A stretch of DNA of 61,649 bases. It comes from CAZVNZ01 sp964628515. Its GTDB lineage: Bacteria > Bacillota > Clostridia > Christensenellales > Christensenellaceae. Position numbers and translations under genes: made by a program. Positions 16,058-25,869 of the stretch are shown here, in pieces (position 1 is the first letter of the stretch; every line of letters starts with the position of its first letter). The notes under the pieces are model-generated. The model saw only the letters and a program-made list of their open reading frames with translations, had not been told where the DNA came from and made no database searches. Location: assembly GCA_964628515.1 (NCBI GenBank), contig CAZVNZ010000018.1, positions 1 through 61,649 of the forward strand. The letters are read 5' to 3'.

Positions 16058-17545
16058 TTATCTTACCGAGTATTTCATAATTTGGGTTTGCTCCATATCC
16101 TCGCCTTCGAGTACGGCAGTTATTTTGCCCTCTCTTAGAACAATAATTCTATCGGATAAATTTGTAAGCTCTTCTATTTCCGAGGACATTACAAGCACAG
16201 TTACACCTTTTTGCGCCAATTTACTTATAATGCCGTAAATCTCGAATTTTGCACCTACATCTATACCTCTTGTAGGCTCGTCTATTATTAGAATTTTTAG
16301 CCCTTCTTTTAACAACCAACGTGCAATAATTACCTTTTGCTGATTACCTCCGGATAAATTGCGTATTTTTTGTTTTAAGGATGGTGTTTTAATGCTTAGG
16401 GCATCTACCTGTTTATTAGCATTTACCGTTTCTTTTGTTTTTTTAATTACAACACCCTGTTTAAACTGTTTAACGGAGGAAATTGTCATATTTTCTTTAA
16501 CCGTTAAGTTTAAAAACAAACCTTCTAACTTTCTGTCCTCGGGCACATAGCCTACCCCGTTTTTGAGACTGTTTTCCGGTTTTACATATTTTATATTTTC
16601 GCCGTTTATTGCAATTTCTCCTTTTAGTATTTCGTCCACACCAAAAAGTGCTCTTGCAAGCTCGGATTTACCTGCACCCATCAATCCTGAAAATCCCACA
16701 ATTTCTCCCTGCTTTGCACAAAAGCTTATTTCCTTTAGTTTATCCGTAAAAAGCCCTTGTACATTTAACATATTATTTTCTTTTGCACAGCTTTCTCTGT
16801 TGTACTCTAAATTTGCCTCTCTGCCCACCATAAGATTTATTAAGCTGTCTTTATCTGTATCCACAGTGTTTACAGTATCTATATATTGCCCGTCTCTAAG
16901 CACCGTTATTTTATCGCACACCGCAAATATTTCTTCTAATTTGTGAGAGATGTACACCACAGAAATACCATGGCTTTTTAAATCTCTAATAATATCAAAC
17001 AAAATGTTTATCTCTTCCGGACTTAAAGAGGATGTAGGCTCGTCCATAATAATTAGTCTTGCATTTAAAGACAGGGATTTTCCGATTTCCAACATCTGCT
17101 TTTTTGCTATGCTTAAAAACCGCACTTTATGGCTTGGTTTTACTTTAAGACCTATTTTTTCCAAAATACCCGATGTTTTTTCTTCTAATTCTTTGCGTTT
17201 TACCAACCCAAATTTGTTTTTGGGTATTCTGCCAAAAAAAATGTTTTCCGCAACCGTCATATTTTCCGCAAGACTTAATTCTTGGTGAATAACGCTTATT
17301 CCTAAATTTATTGCGTCTTTTGCACTTTCTATTTTTATCTTGTTGCCGTCTACAAAAATTTCTCCTTTATCTTGATGATAAATACCGCCCAAAATTTTTA
17401 TTAGGGTTGATTTTCCTGCGCCGTTTTCCCCTAACAGTGCGTGTATTTCCCCCTGTTTAATTTCTAAATGCACATTATCTAAGGCTTTTACACCGGGGAA
17501 ATCCTTAGATATATTTTTTGCTTCCAATAAAACTTTTTCGCTCAT
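16058..17545 (-). CDS. Sugar ABC transporter ATPase (RbsA/MglA type)
   Basis: The start is ATG at 17545, with GGGGTGA upstream; an upstream GTG/ATG reading lacks a site. The roughly 495-residue protein holds two ATPase domains. The first has the Walker A GENGAGKST (about 45) and signature LSIAKKQML; the second has GLMGAGKSE (about 290), LSGGNQQKV and Walker B LIIDEPTRGID. This tandem is diagnostic of CUT2 sugar importers. It powers uptake together with the permease at 17559-18554 and the lipoprotein at 18687-19823. The 13-nt spacing to the permease gene shows one operon. Confidence 0.93.
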   Translation of the reverse strand: MSEKVLLEAKNISKDFPGVKALDNVHLEIKQGEIHALLGENGAGKSTLIKILGGIYHQDKGEIFVDGNKIKIESAKDAINLGISVIHQELSLAENMTVAENIFFGRIPKNKFGLVKRKELEEKTSGILEKIGLKVKPSHKVRFLSIAKKQMLEIGKSLSLNARLIIMDEPTSSLSPEEINILFDIIRDLKSHGISVVYISHKLEEIFAVCDKITVLRDGQYIDTVNTVDTDKDSLINLMVGREANLEYNRESCAKENNMLNVQGLFTDKLKEISFCAKQGEIVGFSGLMGAGKSELARALFGVDEILKGEIAINGENIKYVKPENSLKNGVGYVPEDRKLEGLFLNLTVKENMTISSVKQFKQGVVIKKTKETVNANKQVDALSIKTPSLKQKIRNLSGGNQQKVIIARWLLKEGLKILIIDEPTRGIDVGAKFEIYGIISKLAQKGVTVLVMSSEIEELTNLSDRIIVLREGKITAVLEGEDMEQTQIMKYSVR

Positions 17546-17558
17546 AATACTCACCCCT

Positions 17559-18554
17559 TTAAGCGGTGCGAATTTCGCTATTTTGTTCCACAAGCATTTT
17601 ACTTACCTTTTCTCTTCTTCTTGCACGTTTTGTATCAATAATTACCGCAAGTATAATTACCGCTCCTCTAAGCACATCCTGCCAAAAGGTAGAAACATCG
17701 TTTAGCACAAGTCCGTTGTCTAATACACCTAAGATAAGCACGCCAACCAAAGTACCTATTAATGTACCCTGTCCGCCGTTTAGGCTTGTACCACCCAGTA
17801 TTACTGCGGCAATTACCGTAAACTCGAAGCCTGTTGCAAGGTTTGGTTGTCCTGAGTTTACACGTGCTGTTAGTATTATGCCTGCAAGTACGGCAAGTGT
17901 ACTGCACATTATAAATGTAACCGTTTTAATTTTAGTTACGTTAATGCCCGAGGCTATCGCCGCATTTTTATTATCTCCGCTTGCATATATATATCTGCCG
18001 AAAGTGGTAAACTTTAGCATAAAAAAGCATGCTGCAAACAGTATTATTGCTATTAGTATGGGTATTGGCAAAAAGCCGATGTAGCCTGTGCCTATTGTTG
18101 TAAATTCCGAAACTGTGTTTTGTACTGCTATTGCGTTTGTATATATATAAGCAAACCCTCTTAGGCTTGTCATAACACCCAATGTTACAATTAGAGATAC
18201 TATATTAAATTTTGTTACTATAAATGCGTTAAACAAACCAACGCCAACGCCTATTGCAAGTGCAACAACAATTGCAAGAAAAATGTTTTGAGAGGCATTA
18301 AGCACATCTACCATTATAACTGCCGAAAACGCCATAAGCGAGCCTATGGATAAGTCTACCTCTCCCACAAGCATCAGTATTGTCATACCTATTGCCGCAA
18401 TTAGTGTAGGTGAGGATTGGCGCAATACATTCATAATGTTTTTGCCCGTCCAGAAATACTCCGATGTTGCCGCCATAACTATCATAATTACCGCAAGAGC
18501 AATTATAAGCATTAATTCGTCAATTTCCGAAATACGTTTAAATGCTTTTTTCAT
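17559..18554 (-). CDS. Sugar ABC transporter permease (RbsC type)
   Basis: This 331-residue protein has about eight to ten membrane helices and the RbsC family blocks: IAAIGMTILMLVGEVDLSIGS, GLFNAFIVTKFNIVSLIVTLG, FGRYIYASGDNKNAAIASGI (cytoplasmic coupling loop to the ATPase) and ILGGTSLNGGQGTLIGTLVG. A single permease gene implies a homodimer. It follows the binding-protein gene by 132 bp, a gap that contains a perfect stem-loop, and precedes the ATPase gene. Confidence 0.93.
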   Translation of the reverse strand: MKKAFKRISEIDELMLIIALAVIMIVMAATSEYFWTGKNIMNVLRQSSPTLIAAIGMTILMLVGEVDLSIGSLMAFSAVIMVDVLNASQNIFLAIVVALAIGVGVGLFNAFIVTKFNIVSLIVTLGVMTSLRGFAYIYTNAIAVQNTVSEFTTIGTGYIGFLPIPILIAIILFAACFFMLKFTTFGRYIYASGDNKNAAIASGINVTKIKTVTFIMCSTLAVLAGIILTARVNSGQPNLATGFEFTVIAAVILGGTSLNGGQGTLIGTLVGVLILGVLDNGLVLNDVSTFWQDVLRGAVIILAVIIDTKRARRREKVSKMLVEQNSEIRTA

Positions 18555-18646
18555 TATTATTCCCCCTGTTAAATTTGTGTCGTTTATATATTTGGTGCTA
18601 AATTTTACTTATTGTTTGAGTTATTGGATTTTTTGGGTTTTTTGGT

Positions 18647-18678
18647 ATTACTATGGAGGGAAAACCCTCCATAGTAAT
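18647..18678 (-). other. Stem-loop between binding-protein and permease genes
   Basis: Perfect 14-bp arms (ATTACTATGGAGGG and its complement) are separated by AAAA. On the transcribed minus strand no U-tract follows, so it is better read as a 3' stabilising hairpin that raises the binding-protein mRNA over the permease mRNA than as a full terminator. An equivalent hairpin sits at 32845-32871 in the second operon. Confidence 0.7.
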
Positions 18679-18686
18679 AATAGTTG

Positions 18687-19823
18687 TTACTCTGCCGGTA
18701 TTTCTATAGTGTCTCTTGGTGTAAATCCGAGTGCTTCAACCTCCGGCCAGTTGATTGTCCAGTCTGTACCGCTTTGTGTGTAATATTTTGTTACGTTGTC
18801 GCTGTTTAATACTTCGAGAGGAGTTGTTATTGCAACAGGTACTTCCTCGCCTTTAACTGCTTTTTCTGCCATTTCTATGCAAAGTCTGCCTATCATTTCG
18901 GGGAACATTCCAAGACCGCCTTTGTAGGAGGATTTAGGGTCTACCAATAAATTTTTAGCCGCAATACCTTCTACACCAAACCCAAAACCGATTACTTTGC
19001 TCATATCCATACCTGCGGCTTCGCACGCAAGCAGACCGCCTATTGTGGAATCGTCGTTAATACCCATAACCATATTTACATCAGGGTTAGCCGTAAGTGC
19101 ATCTGTTGCAACACCAACCGCAATATCCTTAGCGCCTGCTCCGTCAACTTCCGCTACAACCTTAGCGGTAGGTACAACTTCCGTTAATCCCTTTTTAAAG
19201 CCTTCCACACGTTTTACGCAAACTTCTAATGCAGGTAGTCCAACTACTAATAATTTAGGCTCTACGTTGTTTGCTTTTGCGTATTCTCCGGCTGCTTTGC
19301 CATCAATATATCCGCCGTAAAAATCATCTATGCCTACGTAGCATGTTTGGTTTTCTGTGGGTACAGCTTCTGTAATTACAGGTACGCCTGCTGCGGTTGC
19401 CTGCTCTATTAGAGGCATAATGCCTTTTGCATCCACAGGAGTTATAATTAACGCATCAACATTTTTTGTAAGCATATTTTCTCCTAAAGAAATTTGCTTT
19501 GCAATGTCGCCGTTTGCATCTGCAATTTCTAAGGTATGCCCTTTTGTTTGTGCTGTTTCCTTCATACCCTTAATTATGTTTTGATAAAACTCGTGTGCCG
19601 CAAAGTTTTCTATGTAGCCGATTTTTAAACCGCCTTCTGTTTTTGCCGGTGCTTCGCTTTCTTCTGCGGGTGCTTTACTTTCCTCCGCAGGTGCCTTGCT
19701 TTCTTCTGCCGGTGCTTGGCTTTCGGTTGTAGGAGCCTCGCTTGTCTGTGGGGGTGCTTGCGTGCATGCAAATAATGCTACACACATAATTGCCACCAAT
19801 ACTACCGTTAATACTTTTTTCAT
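18687..19823 (-). CDS. Sugar ABC transporter substrate-binding lipoprotein
   Basis: The start is ATG at 19823, just after CCTCC (plus strand 19830-19835), that is AGGAGG on the coding strand. The 378-residue product has a lipoprotein signal with lipobox LFAC (Cys 20). A flexible linker of repeated APAEESK units (residues 25-55) holds the domain away from the membrane. The rest is a periplasmic-binding fold of the RbsB/MglB class: GLKIGYIENFAAHEFYQN, VDALIITPVDAKG, YVGIDDFYGG, NPDVNMVMGINDDST. It binds a monosaccharide or small glycoside outside the cell. The first operon gene behind the ROK regulator. Confidence 0.92.
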   Translation of the reverse strand: MKKVLTVVLVAIMCVALFACTQAPPQTSEAPTTESQAPAEESKAPAEESKAPAEESEAPAKTEGGLKIGYIENFAAHEFYQNIIKGMKETAQTKGHTLEIADANGDIAKQISLGENMLTKNVDALIITPVDAKGIMPLIEQATAAGVPVITEAVPTENQTCYVGIDDFYGGYIDGKAAGEYAKANNVEPKLLVVGLPALEVCVKRVEGFKKGLTEVVPTAKVVAEVDGAGAKDIAVGVATDALTANPDVNMVMGINDDSTIGGLLACEAAGMDMSKVIGFGFGVEGIAAKNLLVDPKSSYKGGLGMFPEMIGRLCIEMAEKAVKGEEVPVAITTPLEVLNSDNVTKYYTQSGTDWTINWPEVEALGFTPRDTIEIPAE

Positions 19824-20017
19824 TTTTTTCCTCCTTCTTGATTTCCTTTTTTGATTTCCTATAATTTTTTTGCCATACACTACTTTTTAATTTAAACATA
19901 ATGTTTATTAAATGCTTTAATTATGTTTTTGTTAGCCAATAGTCTAATAGCACTTTATATGCTTCGGCTTATTTTAATATGCCGTAACATTATAATTTAT
20001 TTATTGGTTAATTACAT

Positions 20018-20044
20018 CTTAATTAATTCAACGAATTAATTAAG
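20018..20044. promoter_or_regulatory. Candidate ROK operator (perfect palindrome)
   Basis: CTTAATTAATTC and GAATTAATTAAG form perfect 12-bp arms around AAC. AT-rich palindromes of this kind are typical for ROK (NagC/Mlc/XylR) regulators. It lies 11 nt beyond the stop of the ROK gene and about 195 nt before the binding-protein start, a sensible place to control the transporter operon. It could alternatively act as an AT-rich hairpin at the end of the ROK message. Confidence 0.5.
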
Positions 20045-20054
20045 TATATAAAAA

Positions 20055-21260
20055 TTAGATTGCTTTATTAATTACCATTGCTACACCCCCAAGGGCATCT
20101 ATGTTTACCGTGTACTTAGAACGGTATATATTGATATTGTTGTTGTTTTTAGGGTATTTTCTGTTGTATATGTATCTTTTTACCTCTTGCACAAACAGGT
20201 TGGAATTATTTGGAATATCTCCTGCAAGTACAATGGTATCCGGACTAAAAGATACTATTATGTTGCTAAGTGCTATGCCTATATACATTGCGCATTTAGA
20301 AACCTCTGCCATAAAAGCAATTTCTCCGTTGTCAGCTCTTCTTAGCACTTCTGTTAGTGTAAGGCTTTCTACATCGTTTATGCCTGTAATTTCGCATAAA
20401 TTGGGCTCTGCCTTTAATTTTCGCTTTACTGCATTTAGTAGTGCTCTGCCGTCCGCCATTGCTTCTAAACAACCGTAGTTTCCGCAAGCGCATTTTGCAC
20501 CGTTAATGTCTACCATCATATGCCCGATTTCTCCTGCGCTGTTAAAAAAACCGTGAAATATTCTGCCGTTTATAAGAAAGCTACCGCCTATGCCGATTTC
20601 GTATGCTCCGCATAAGAATAGGCATTTAGAGTTTTTGGAATTACCAAACATAAACTCGCACATTGCGGCTGCCGCCGTTTCTTTTTCAAATTCTACGCAT
20701 ATACCCGTTTTTTCTTCCACTATGCGCTTTATAGGTACATTTTCCCAACCTTTTAAGTTAGGAGGGTTTATTACTATCCCTTGCTCGAAATCGCAAGGGC
20801 CCGGGGTTACTAAGCCTATTCCCTTTACTTGATTTTTAGCTATATTTGCATTATTTATTATTTCGTTTATGGTATTTGCTATTGCGTTAATTATTTTTTC
20901 CGCACCTGCTGAGGCATCTATTGCTACGTGGCGCTCGTCTAATATTTTTGCTTTAAAATTCGTAAGTACGCAGTGTATCTGCTTTGCACTAAGCTCTAAG
21001 CCTATTATATAGCAAGCTTTTGGGTTTATGGTAAGCAAAACCGCTCTTCTGCCCCCGTTAGATTCCTCTTCTCCGCACTCTAACAAATAATTATCCGCAA
21101 TTAACTCTCCTACTATGTTTGTAATTGCGGCGGATGTCATACCTATTTTTTTTGCAAGGTCTTTTCGTGAAACCGCCTCGCAGTATCTTATGGTATCTAA
21201 AACAAGCTTTTTGTTGTTTATCTTCATTTTGGCATTGTTCATATTCTTGCTGTATACCAT
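20055..21260 (-). CDS. ROK family transcriptional regulator
   Basis: The likely start is ATG at 21260, with AAAGGA nine nt upstream; an in-frame ATG at 21269 directly abuts that site. The product (about 401 residues) has an N-terminal winged helix-turn-helix (RKDLAKKIGMTSAAITNIVGEL, about 30-55) and a ROK sugar-kinase-like domain. The zinc site of ROK proteins is intact: GHMMVD followed by CACGNYGCLE. The ATP-binding region is weak, so it is a repressor rather than a kinase. It probably senses the sugar imported by the adjacent transporter and binds the palindrome at 20018-20044. Confidence 0.88.
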   Translation of the reverse strand: MVYSKNMNNAKMKINNKKLVLDTIRYCEAVSRKDLAKKIGMTSAAITNIVGELIADNYLLECGEEESNGGRRAVLLTINPKACYIIGLELSAKQIHCVLTNFKAKILDERHVAIDASAGAEKIINAIANTINEIINNANIAKNQVKGIGLVTPGPCDFEQGIVINPPNLKGWENVPIKRIVEEKTGICVEFEKETAAAAMCEFMFGNSKNSKCLFLCGAYEIGIGGSFLINGRIFHGFFNSAGEIGHMMVDINGAKCACGNYGCLEAMADGRALLNAVKRKLKAEPNLCEITGINDVESLTLTEVLRRADNGEIAFMAEVSKCAMYIGIALSNIIVSFSPDTIVLAGDIPNNSNLFVQEVKRYIYNRKYPKNNNNINIYRSKYTVNIDALGGVAMVINKAI

Positions 21261-21428
21261 AACAAACATTCCTTTTATAATTTTTTATTTTGAAAAATTA
21301 AGAGTGTCTTTGTGTTTATGCTTGTATAATACATCATATTTTTTTGTGTGTCAATAGTTTTGGACAAACTTTTTTAACACATTTAATTAACTTTGCAAAA
21401 ATACTTTGCTTATATGGTATTTTTGCAA

Positions 21429-22655
21429 TTACCCTTCCTCCTCCACCCCCAACCTTAAGAGCTCCTCTTGCACTTTTGGGGATTTACTTTGCTTTAAAAT
21501 TACAAGCAAGCCTACGATAATTACTACGCAATAGATAATATTCATCCCATACCCTATAAGTGCGTTGGTGCGCTCGTTTATTACCCCTGTTATTAGCTGA
21601 AAAATGCCGTTTATCGCACCCGATACCGTTATAATTACGCTTGTAACCAAGGGGGAGCGCTCTTTGTAGATTTTAAATGCTATGCTCATAGCCGTAGGCC
21701 AATGCATACCTATAAAGAAACCGGTTGCGCACAATGCCCAAATACCGTTAGTTTGCAAAGAAAAACCAATAATATACAGGGCAATAAGTGCCACTAAGGA
21801 TATTAAAAAGGTTTTGAAGTAGCCTACCTTTTCTATTACCGGCCCCATAATAAGTCGAGACAGGGTAAAAGCGCCGTAAAATACCGAAACAAACATTGCG
21901 CCTGTGGTTGCAACATCTAATTTTAGGTAGTCCGCCAAATAAAAATTGCCCCAGTTTGCCGCCGCAAATTCTACCACCTCGCAAAAGCCTAAGGTTATGC
22001 AAAATAGCAATACCAATGGCAATTTTAATGTGGATGCAAAGTTTAGCTTTACCTTATGCTTTGCGTCCTCCGGTTTTTCTATTGCGGTGGAGGTTTTGGT
22101 TTTTGCCGTGTAGATAAGCATTACAGCCACAGGTACTATCATTACTATATACAGCATCCGCCAAGAAATATCTAAATTGCTTATGGCAATGCCCGAAAAA
22201 ATAGGGGATATTATAGAGCCCAGCCCATAAGAAAAGTGCATTAGAGACAGCATTAATGCGGTTTTTTTTGTAAAGCTTACGGACGCCATTGCGTTTGTGC
22301 TTACTTCAAAAAAACCAAAGCCTGTGTTTATTATCCAAATGGAAATTGTTGCCATAATAAAATTAGGTGCAAAAAGGGTAGCTAAAATTCCGCATATGAC
22401 AAGGGCGTAACCCGAAAGTAACGCCTTTTTCATCCCTAATTTTTGAATTACTATTGTTGCGGTAAAACAAAAAATTACATAGCCAAACCAGGAAAAAGCG
22501 GCAAGACCGCCTTGTGCATCGTAGTTTGTGCCAAACTCCGTTTTTATTAAGGGGAAGGAAATACCTTTTATGTTTTCTATCATCCCAAATAAAAACAGAG
22601 TTACAAATACTATTATAATTGTTGCTGTGTATTGCTTGTTTTTTACCCTTTCCAT
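21429..22655 (-). CDS. MFS sugar transporter, FHS-like
   Basis: This 408-residue protein has twelve predicted membrane helices with a central cytoplasmic loop near residue 195-210 (TKTSTAIEKPEDAKHKVK). The GFGFFEVSTNAMASV block and the MHFSYGLGSIISPIF segment resemble the fucose/glucose/galactose:H+ symporter (FHS) and related families. It would move a sugar across the membrane with protons. The start ATG follows the stop of the isomerase gene by 1 nt, so it is the final gene of the second sugar operon. Substrate is unknown; a hexose linked to the mannosidase pathway is the best guess. Confidence 0.8.
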   Translation of the reverse strand: MERVKNKQYTATIIIVFVTLFLFGMIENIKGISFPLIKTEFGTNYDAQGGLAAFSWFGYVIFCFTATIVIQKLGMKKALLSGYALVICGILATLFAPNFIMATISIWIINTGFGFFEVSTNAMASVSFTKKTALMLSLMHFSYGLGSIISPIFSGIAISNLDISWRMLYIVMIVPVAVMLIYTAKTKTSTAIEKPEDAKHKVKLNFASTLKLPLVLLFCITLGFCEVVEFAAANWGNFYLADYLKLDVATTGAMFVSVFYGAFTLSRLIMGPVIEKVGYFKTFLISLVALIALYIIGFSLQTNGIWALCATGFFIGMHWPTAMSIAFKIYKERSPLVTSVIITVSGAINGIFQLITGVINERTNALIGYGMNIIYCVVIIVGLLVILKQSKSPKVQEELLRLGVEEEG

Positions 22656-22656
22656 A

Positions 22657-23340
22657 TTACAAAACTTGGTGGTATTCGTTGCATAGGGGGTACATTATTT
22701 CCTCGTCCTCTTCTATTTTGGAAAATCTGTTTACTTCCTCCGCAAAAATGTTGTCCGTATTGTCGTCGTTTATGGAAGAAACCTCCCCTATTACTGCGTA
22801 GTCGCAATTCTTTTCCGCCCAAAAAGAATGATAGCAATAAGCATTTAATGTAATACTGTTGCCTTTTGTAATTCTTATTACCTCCCCTGCTTTTGCAAGG
22901 CACTTAATTCCGTCGCAGAAGTACTCAACATCACCCTGCAAATCCGGCTTGCCGTCTTTACCTGTGTTAAAAAGCTTAATCTCGAATACTCCGCCACCTC
23001 TGTTTATTATATCCTCACTCTTTTTTTTGTGCATATGAATGGGCAGTCTTTGCCCACCTTTAAGCACTATTATTTTTTCTGCATAGGGAGTGCCTATGGA
23101 TGCGTCCGTCTCGTCACCGTTTCTTATGGTAAAAAGCACCGCTCCTAAACTTTCAAACTTGCCGTTGCCAAAATCCGTTACGTCCCAACCCATCATTATT
23201 TTTTTGAGTGTGCCTATTTTGTCCTTGTTTTCCTTCCATTGTGCCATACTCCAATAGCCGAAACTTGGTAAAAAAAACTTGCTTTCCTCAAGTACCTTTA
23301 TGGAATTTTTTATACTGTTGTTGATTTCGCTTCTCTTCAT
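22657..23340 (-). CDS. D-lyxose / D-mannose isomerase-like cupin
   Basis: This 227-residue cupin matches the D-lyxose ketol-isomerase family. The metal ligands are visible: H102 and H104 in LPIHMHKKKSED, E109, and H171 in NAYCYHSFWAE. Members interconvert D-lyxose with D-xylulose and usually also D-mannose with D-fructose. Downstream of an alpha-mannosidase, isomerisation of released mannose to fructose is a sensible role. The gene ends 1 nt before the MFS transporter gene. The ribosome site AAGGAG precedes the ATG. The upstream flank runs into a scaffold gap. Confidence 0.85.
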   Translation of the reverse strand: MKRSEINNSIKNSIKVLEESKFFLPSFGYWSMAQWKENKDKIGTLKKIMMGWDVTDFGNGKFESLGAVLFTIRNGDETDASIGTPYAEKIIVLKGGQRLPIHMHKKKSEDIINRGGGVFEIKLFNTGKDGKPDLQGDVEYFCDGIKCLAKAGEVIRITKGNSITLNAYCYHSFWAEKNCDYAVIGEVSSINDDNTDNIFAEEVNRFSKIEEDEEIMYPLCNEYHQVL

Positions 23341-23368
23341 ATTTTCTCCTTAAAAAATTAATATAGCA

Positions 23369-23468
23369 NNNNNNNNNNNNNNNNNNNNNNNNNNNNNNNN
23401 NNNNNNNNNNNNNNNNNNNNNNNNNNNNNNNNNNNNNNNNNNNNNNNNNNNNNNNNNNNNNNNNNNNN
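23369..23468. other. Scaffold gap of 100 N with duplicated 55-nt flanks
   Basis: The 55 bases before the gap (23314-23368) are repeated exactly right after it (23469-23523). This is what two contigs sharing an unmerged k-mer overlap look like, so the gap is very likely artificial and the true distance between the ROK gene and the isomerase gene is about 30 bp. Confidence 0.9.
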
Positions 23469-23525
23469 ACTGTTGTTGATTTCGCTTCTCTTCATATTTT
23501 CTCCTTAAAAAATTAATATAGCAGA

Positions 23526-24755
23526 TTATAAATCCCCTGCAAAGTAATCCCCAATTAGTATTGCCGCACCGTTTACCTTGTAGGCAATATCCGTAAATTT
23601 GGAAAGCTGTACCTTTAGCCTTGCAATACCTTTTGAAAATATTTTTTTGTTGATTTCTTGCTGGATTTCGTCAATTATTATTTCTGCGCTGGCTATTTCG
23701 TGCCCTAAAAATATTATTTGCGGGTCGTAAATATTTGCCAAGGAAACAAAGGACATAGCCAAATAATGCGCCGCTTTTTTAATAGCCTTGCATGCAATTC
23801 TATCCCCCTTGTTTGCCGCATCCACAATATCCAACCATCTTAAATTATCAATATTATTACTTAAAAGACTGTTGCCTACACCTTTTAGCATTTCTTTGGT
23901 GTCTTCTATAATATAGGGGATGCCTGCGTAAAGCTCTAAACAGCCTTGATTTCCGCATGGGCATTGCTTGCCGTCGTAATCTATGCTTATATGCCCGATT
24001 TCTCCGGCAAAGCCGTTTTCCCCCGTGTATATTTTGTTGTTTAGCACCACCCCTGCACCAATACCGTTTGTTACACCAACATAAATAAAATTAAGGTATT
24101 GTTTGCCGTAACCGAATAGCTTTTCCGCTATGGCACCTCCGCACATATCGTTGTTAAGTCTTACGGGTAGGTTGTACTTTTCCTTTAAAATATCCACTAT
24201 TTTAATATTTTTTATCCCTTTAAAGTTGGGTGGCTCAAGTATCATTCCCTTTTTTATATCTAAAGGACCTATAGACGCCACTCCAATGCCTAAAATATCT
24301 TTTTGCTCCGCATATTTTAAAATATCGTCGCAACAGCTGAATATCCCTGCAATAAGGCTTTGTGCGTTTTCCTTTCTGCCGTGTACATAACTGTTTTCCA
24401 TAAGCAATTCCCCCCGTAAGTTTACAAGGGAAGCGTATATGAAATCTCTGTTTATGCTTATGCCTATTGCACAGGGGGATTGTTTGGAAATTTCTAAGCT
24501 GATGGGCTTTCTACCTACTGCCCCATCAGTTTTATCCGAGCTTATTTCGTCAATTATTTTATTGTTTAGCAAATCTGCGGTTATGTTTGTAATGGAGGTT
24601 TTTGTAAGCCCTGTAACCTTTGCAAGTTGAGTTCTTGAAACCGAGCCCATTAAATTAAGCACCTCAAGCACCAAGCTTCTGTTGGAATTCTTTATTGTGT
24701 TTTGGTTGGAGCCGTTTTTTAAAACCTTTGCATAATCCGCATTTCTGTAAACCAT
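23526..24755 (-). CDS. ROK family transcriptional regulator
   Basis: This 409-residue ROK repressor has a helix-turn-helix at about 40-65 (SRTQLAKVTGLTKTSITNITADL) and a sugar-binding ROK domain with the intact zinc motif GHISID then CPCGNQGCLE. The sugar-kinase ATP site is not convincing. It is placed inside the second sugar operon, 2 nt after a URO-D gene and just before the isomerase gene, so it is co-transcribed with the genes it probably controls. It is a paralogue, not a copy, of the ROK protein at 20055-21260. Confidence 0.88.
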   Translation of the reverse strand: MVYRNADYAKVLKNGSNQNTIKNSNRSLVLEVLNLMGSVSRTQLAKVTGLTKTSITNITADLLNNKIIDEISSDKTDGAVGRKPISLEISKQSPCAIGISINRDFIYASLVNLRGELLMENSYVHGRKENAQSLIAGIFSCCDDILKYAEQKDILGIGVASIGPLDIKKGMILEPPNFKGIKNIKIVDILKEKYNLPVRLNNDMCGGAIAEKLFGYGKQYLNFIYVGVTNGIGAGVVLNNKIYTGENGFAGEIGHISIDYDGKQCPCGNQGCLELYAGIPYIIEDTKEMLKGVGNSLLSNNIDNLRWLDIVDAANKGDRIACKAIKKAAHYLAMSFVSLANIYDPQIIFLGHEIASAEIIIDEIQQEINKKIFSKGIARLKVQLSKFTDIAYKVNGAAILIGDYFAGDL

Positions 24756-24757
24756 AT

Positions 24758-25852
24758 TTATTCTGTTGCCGCCTCGCTCATTGCTATAACATTTTCTATG
24801 CTGACATTTTCAAGTAATGCCTCATGACTGGGTGAAACAATAAAACCGTTGCCAAATAAATCCCGCAACCGTCTAACTTCGTCCCTCACTTGAGTGGGAG
24901 TTCCGAAGGGTAATAAATCTTGAGTGTCTACACCGCCTACAAATATAATATCATTTTTAAACTCTTTTGCAAGCCTTTCCGCTTCCATATTAACCGCTTT
25001 TGCTTGCAAAGGGTGTAGTGCGTCCACACCGATTTCTATAAATTCCGGCACCAACTCAAATACAGAACCGCAGGAGTGCATGGTGACAGGCAGTCCGTAG
25101 CTTTTCATCTGCTCTATAAGTTTTTTTGCAAAGGGCTTTATAAACTTTTTAAAGAAGGGCATACTTAGCATACACGCAAGCTGACTTCCTAAATCGTTAC
25201 CAAAAAATGCGCTGTCTATTTTATCTGCCATGACATCAAAGCAACGTTTGTTTGCTTGCAAATAAAACTCCGTAATATGCTCTGTTACGGCTAAAACTAC
25301 GTCCGGGTCTGTGTGCATCTTAATAAAGTAGTTCTCCATTCCAAAAAAGTCGCATGCAATATGGAAAAATGGACACCACATACCGCCTAAAACGGCCAAA
25401 CCCTGTGCGTGAGCCTCCTCTACATTCCTAAGCGTATTGGAAAAATCCAAGTAATCGGGGTTAGGCCAGTTAAACGCCTCTACCTCCGAAACGTCCTCTG
25501 TATCCGCAAACACCCCTGCCTGCCCTAAGCTCTCCCTTTTTGCGCCGTTAAGCACATCCCACATAGGCTTGCCCTCGGGATGCACCCATGCACTTAAATC
25601 AAGCTCGGGAGAAAACCACATTAAGTCGCTTTTTAACTGTTTTGCAAGAGCAATATCCGCAAATCCAATTTTTTCCTCCGTAAGCACGCTGGAATTTAGA
25701 TTTTTCTTATCCTGCTCGGAAAGCTCGTCCTCTTTTATGTTAAAATGGCTTAAATATTTCTTTTTTGCCTTGTCTGTGGGATTTCCAATCCAAAATCCGC
25801 AATTACCCGAATCTTTGGCATATATTGCCTTTATTATTTCCTGTCCTCTCAT
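24758..25852 (-). CDS. URO-D family protein, HxCG motif without late Cys
   Basis: This 364-residue URO-D superfamily protein has CGFWIGNPTDKAKKKYL at the N-terminus, MWFSPELDLSAWVHPEG, VTMHSCGSVFELVPEF and VGGVDTQDLLPFGTP. The HSCG motif keeps two zinc ligands of MtaA-like enzymes, but the late Cys position reads VSPSHEALL, so a His may substitute. The N-terminal part differs from that of the first-operon relatives. It lies between another URO-D gene (17 nt) and the ROK gene (2 nt). Substrate unknown. Confidence 0.75.
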   Translation of the reverse strand: MRGQEIIKAIYAKDSGNCGFWIGNPTDKAKKKYLSHFNIKEDELSEQDKKNLNSSVLTEEKIGFADIALAKQLKSDLMWFSPELDLSAWVHPEGKPMWDVLNGAKRESLGQAGVFADTEDVSEVEAFNWPNPDYLDFSNTLRNVEEAHAQGLAVLGGMWCPFFHIACDFFGMENYFIKMHTDPDVVLAVTEHITEFYLQANKRCFDVMADKIDSAFFGNDLGSQLACMLSMPFFKKFIKPFAKKLIEQMKSYGLPVTMHSCGSVFELVPEFIEIGVDALHPLQAKAVNMEAERLAKEFKNDIIFVGGVDTQDLLPFGTPTQVRDEVRRLRDLFGNGFIVSPSHEALLENVSIENVIAMSEAATE

Positions 25853-25869
25853 TACTATTCCTCCGGTTT

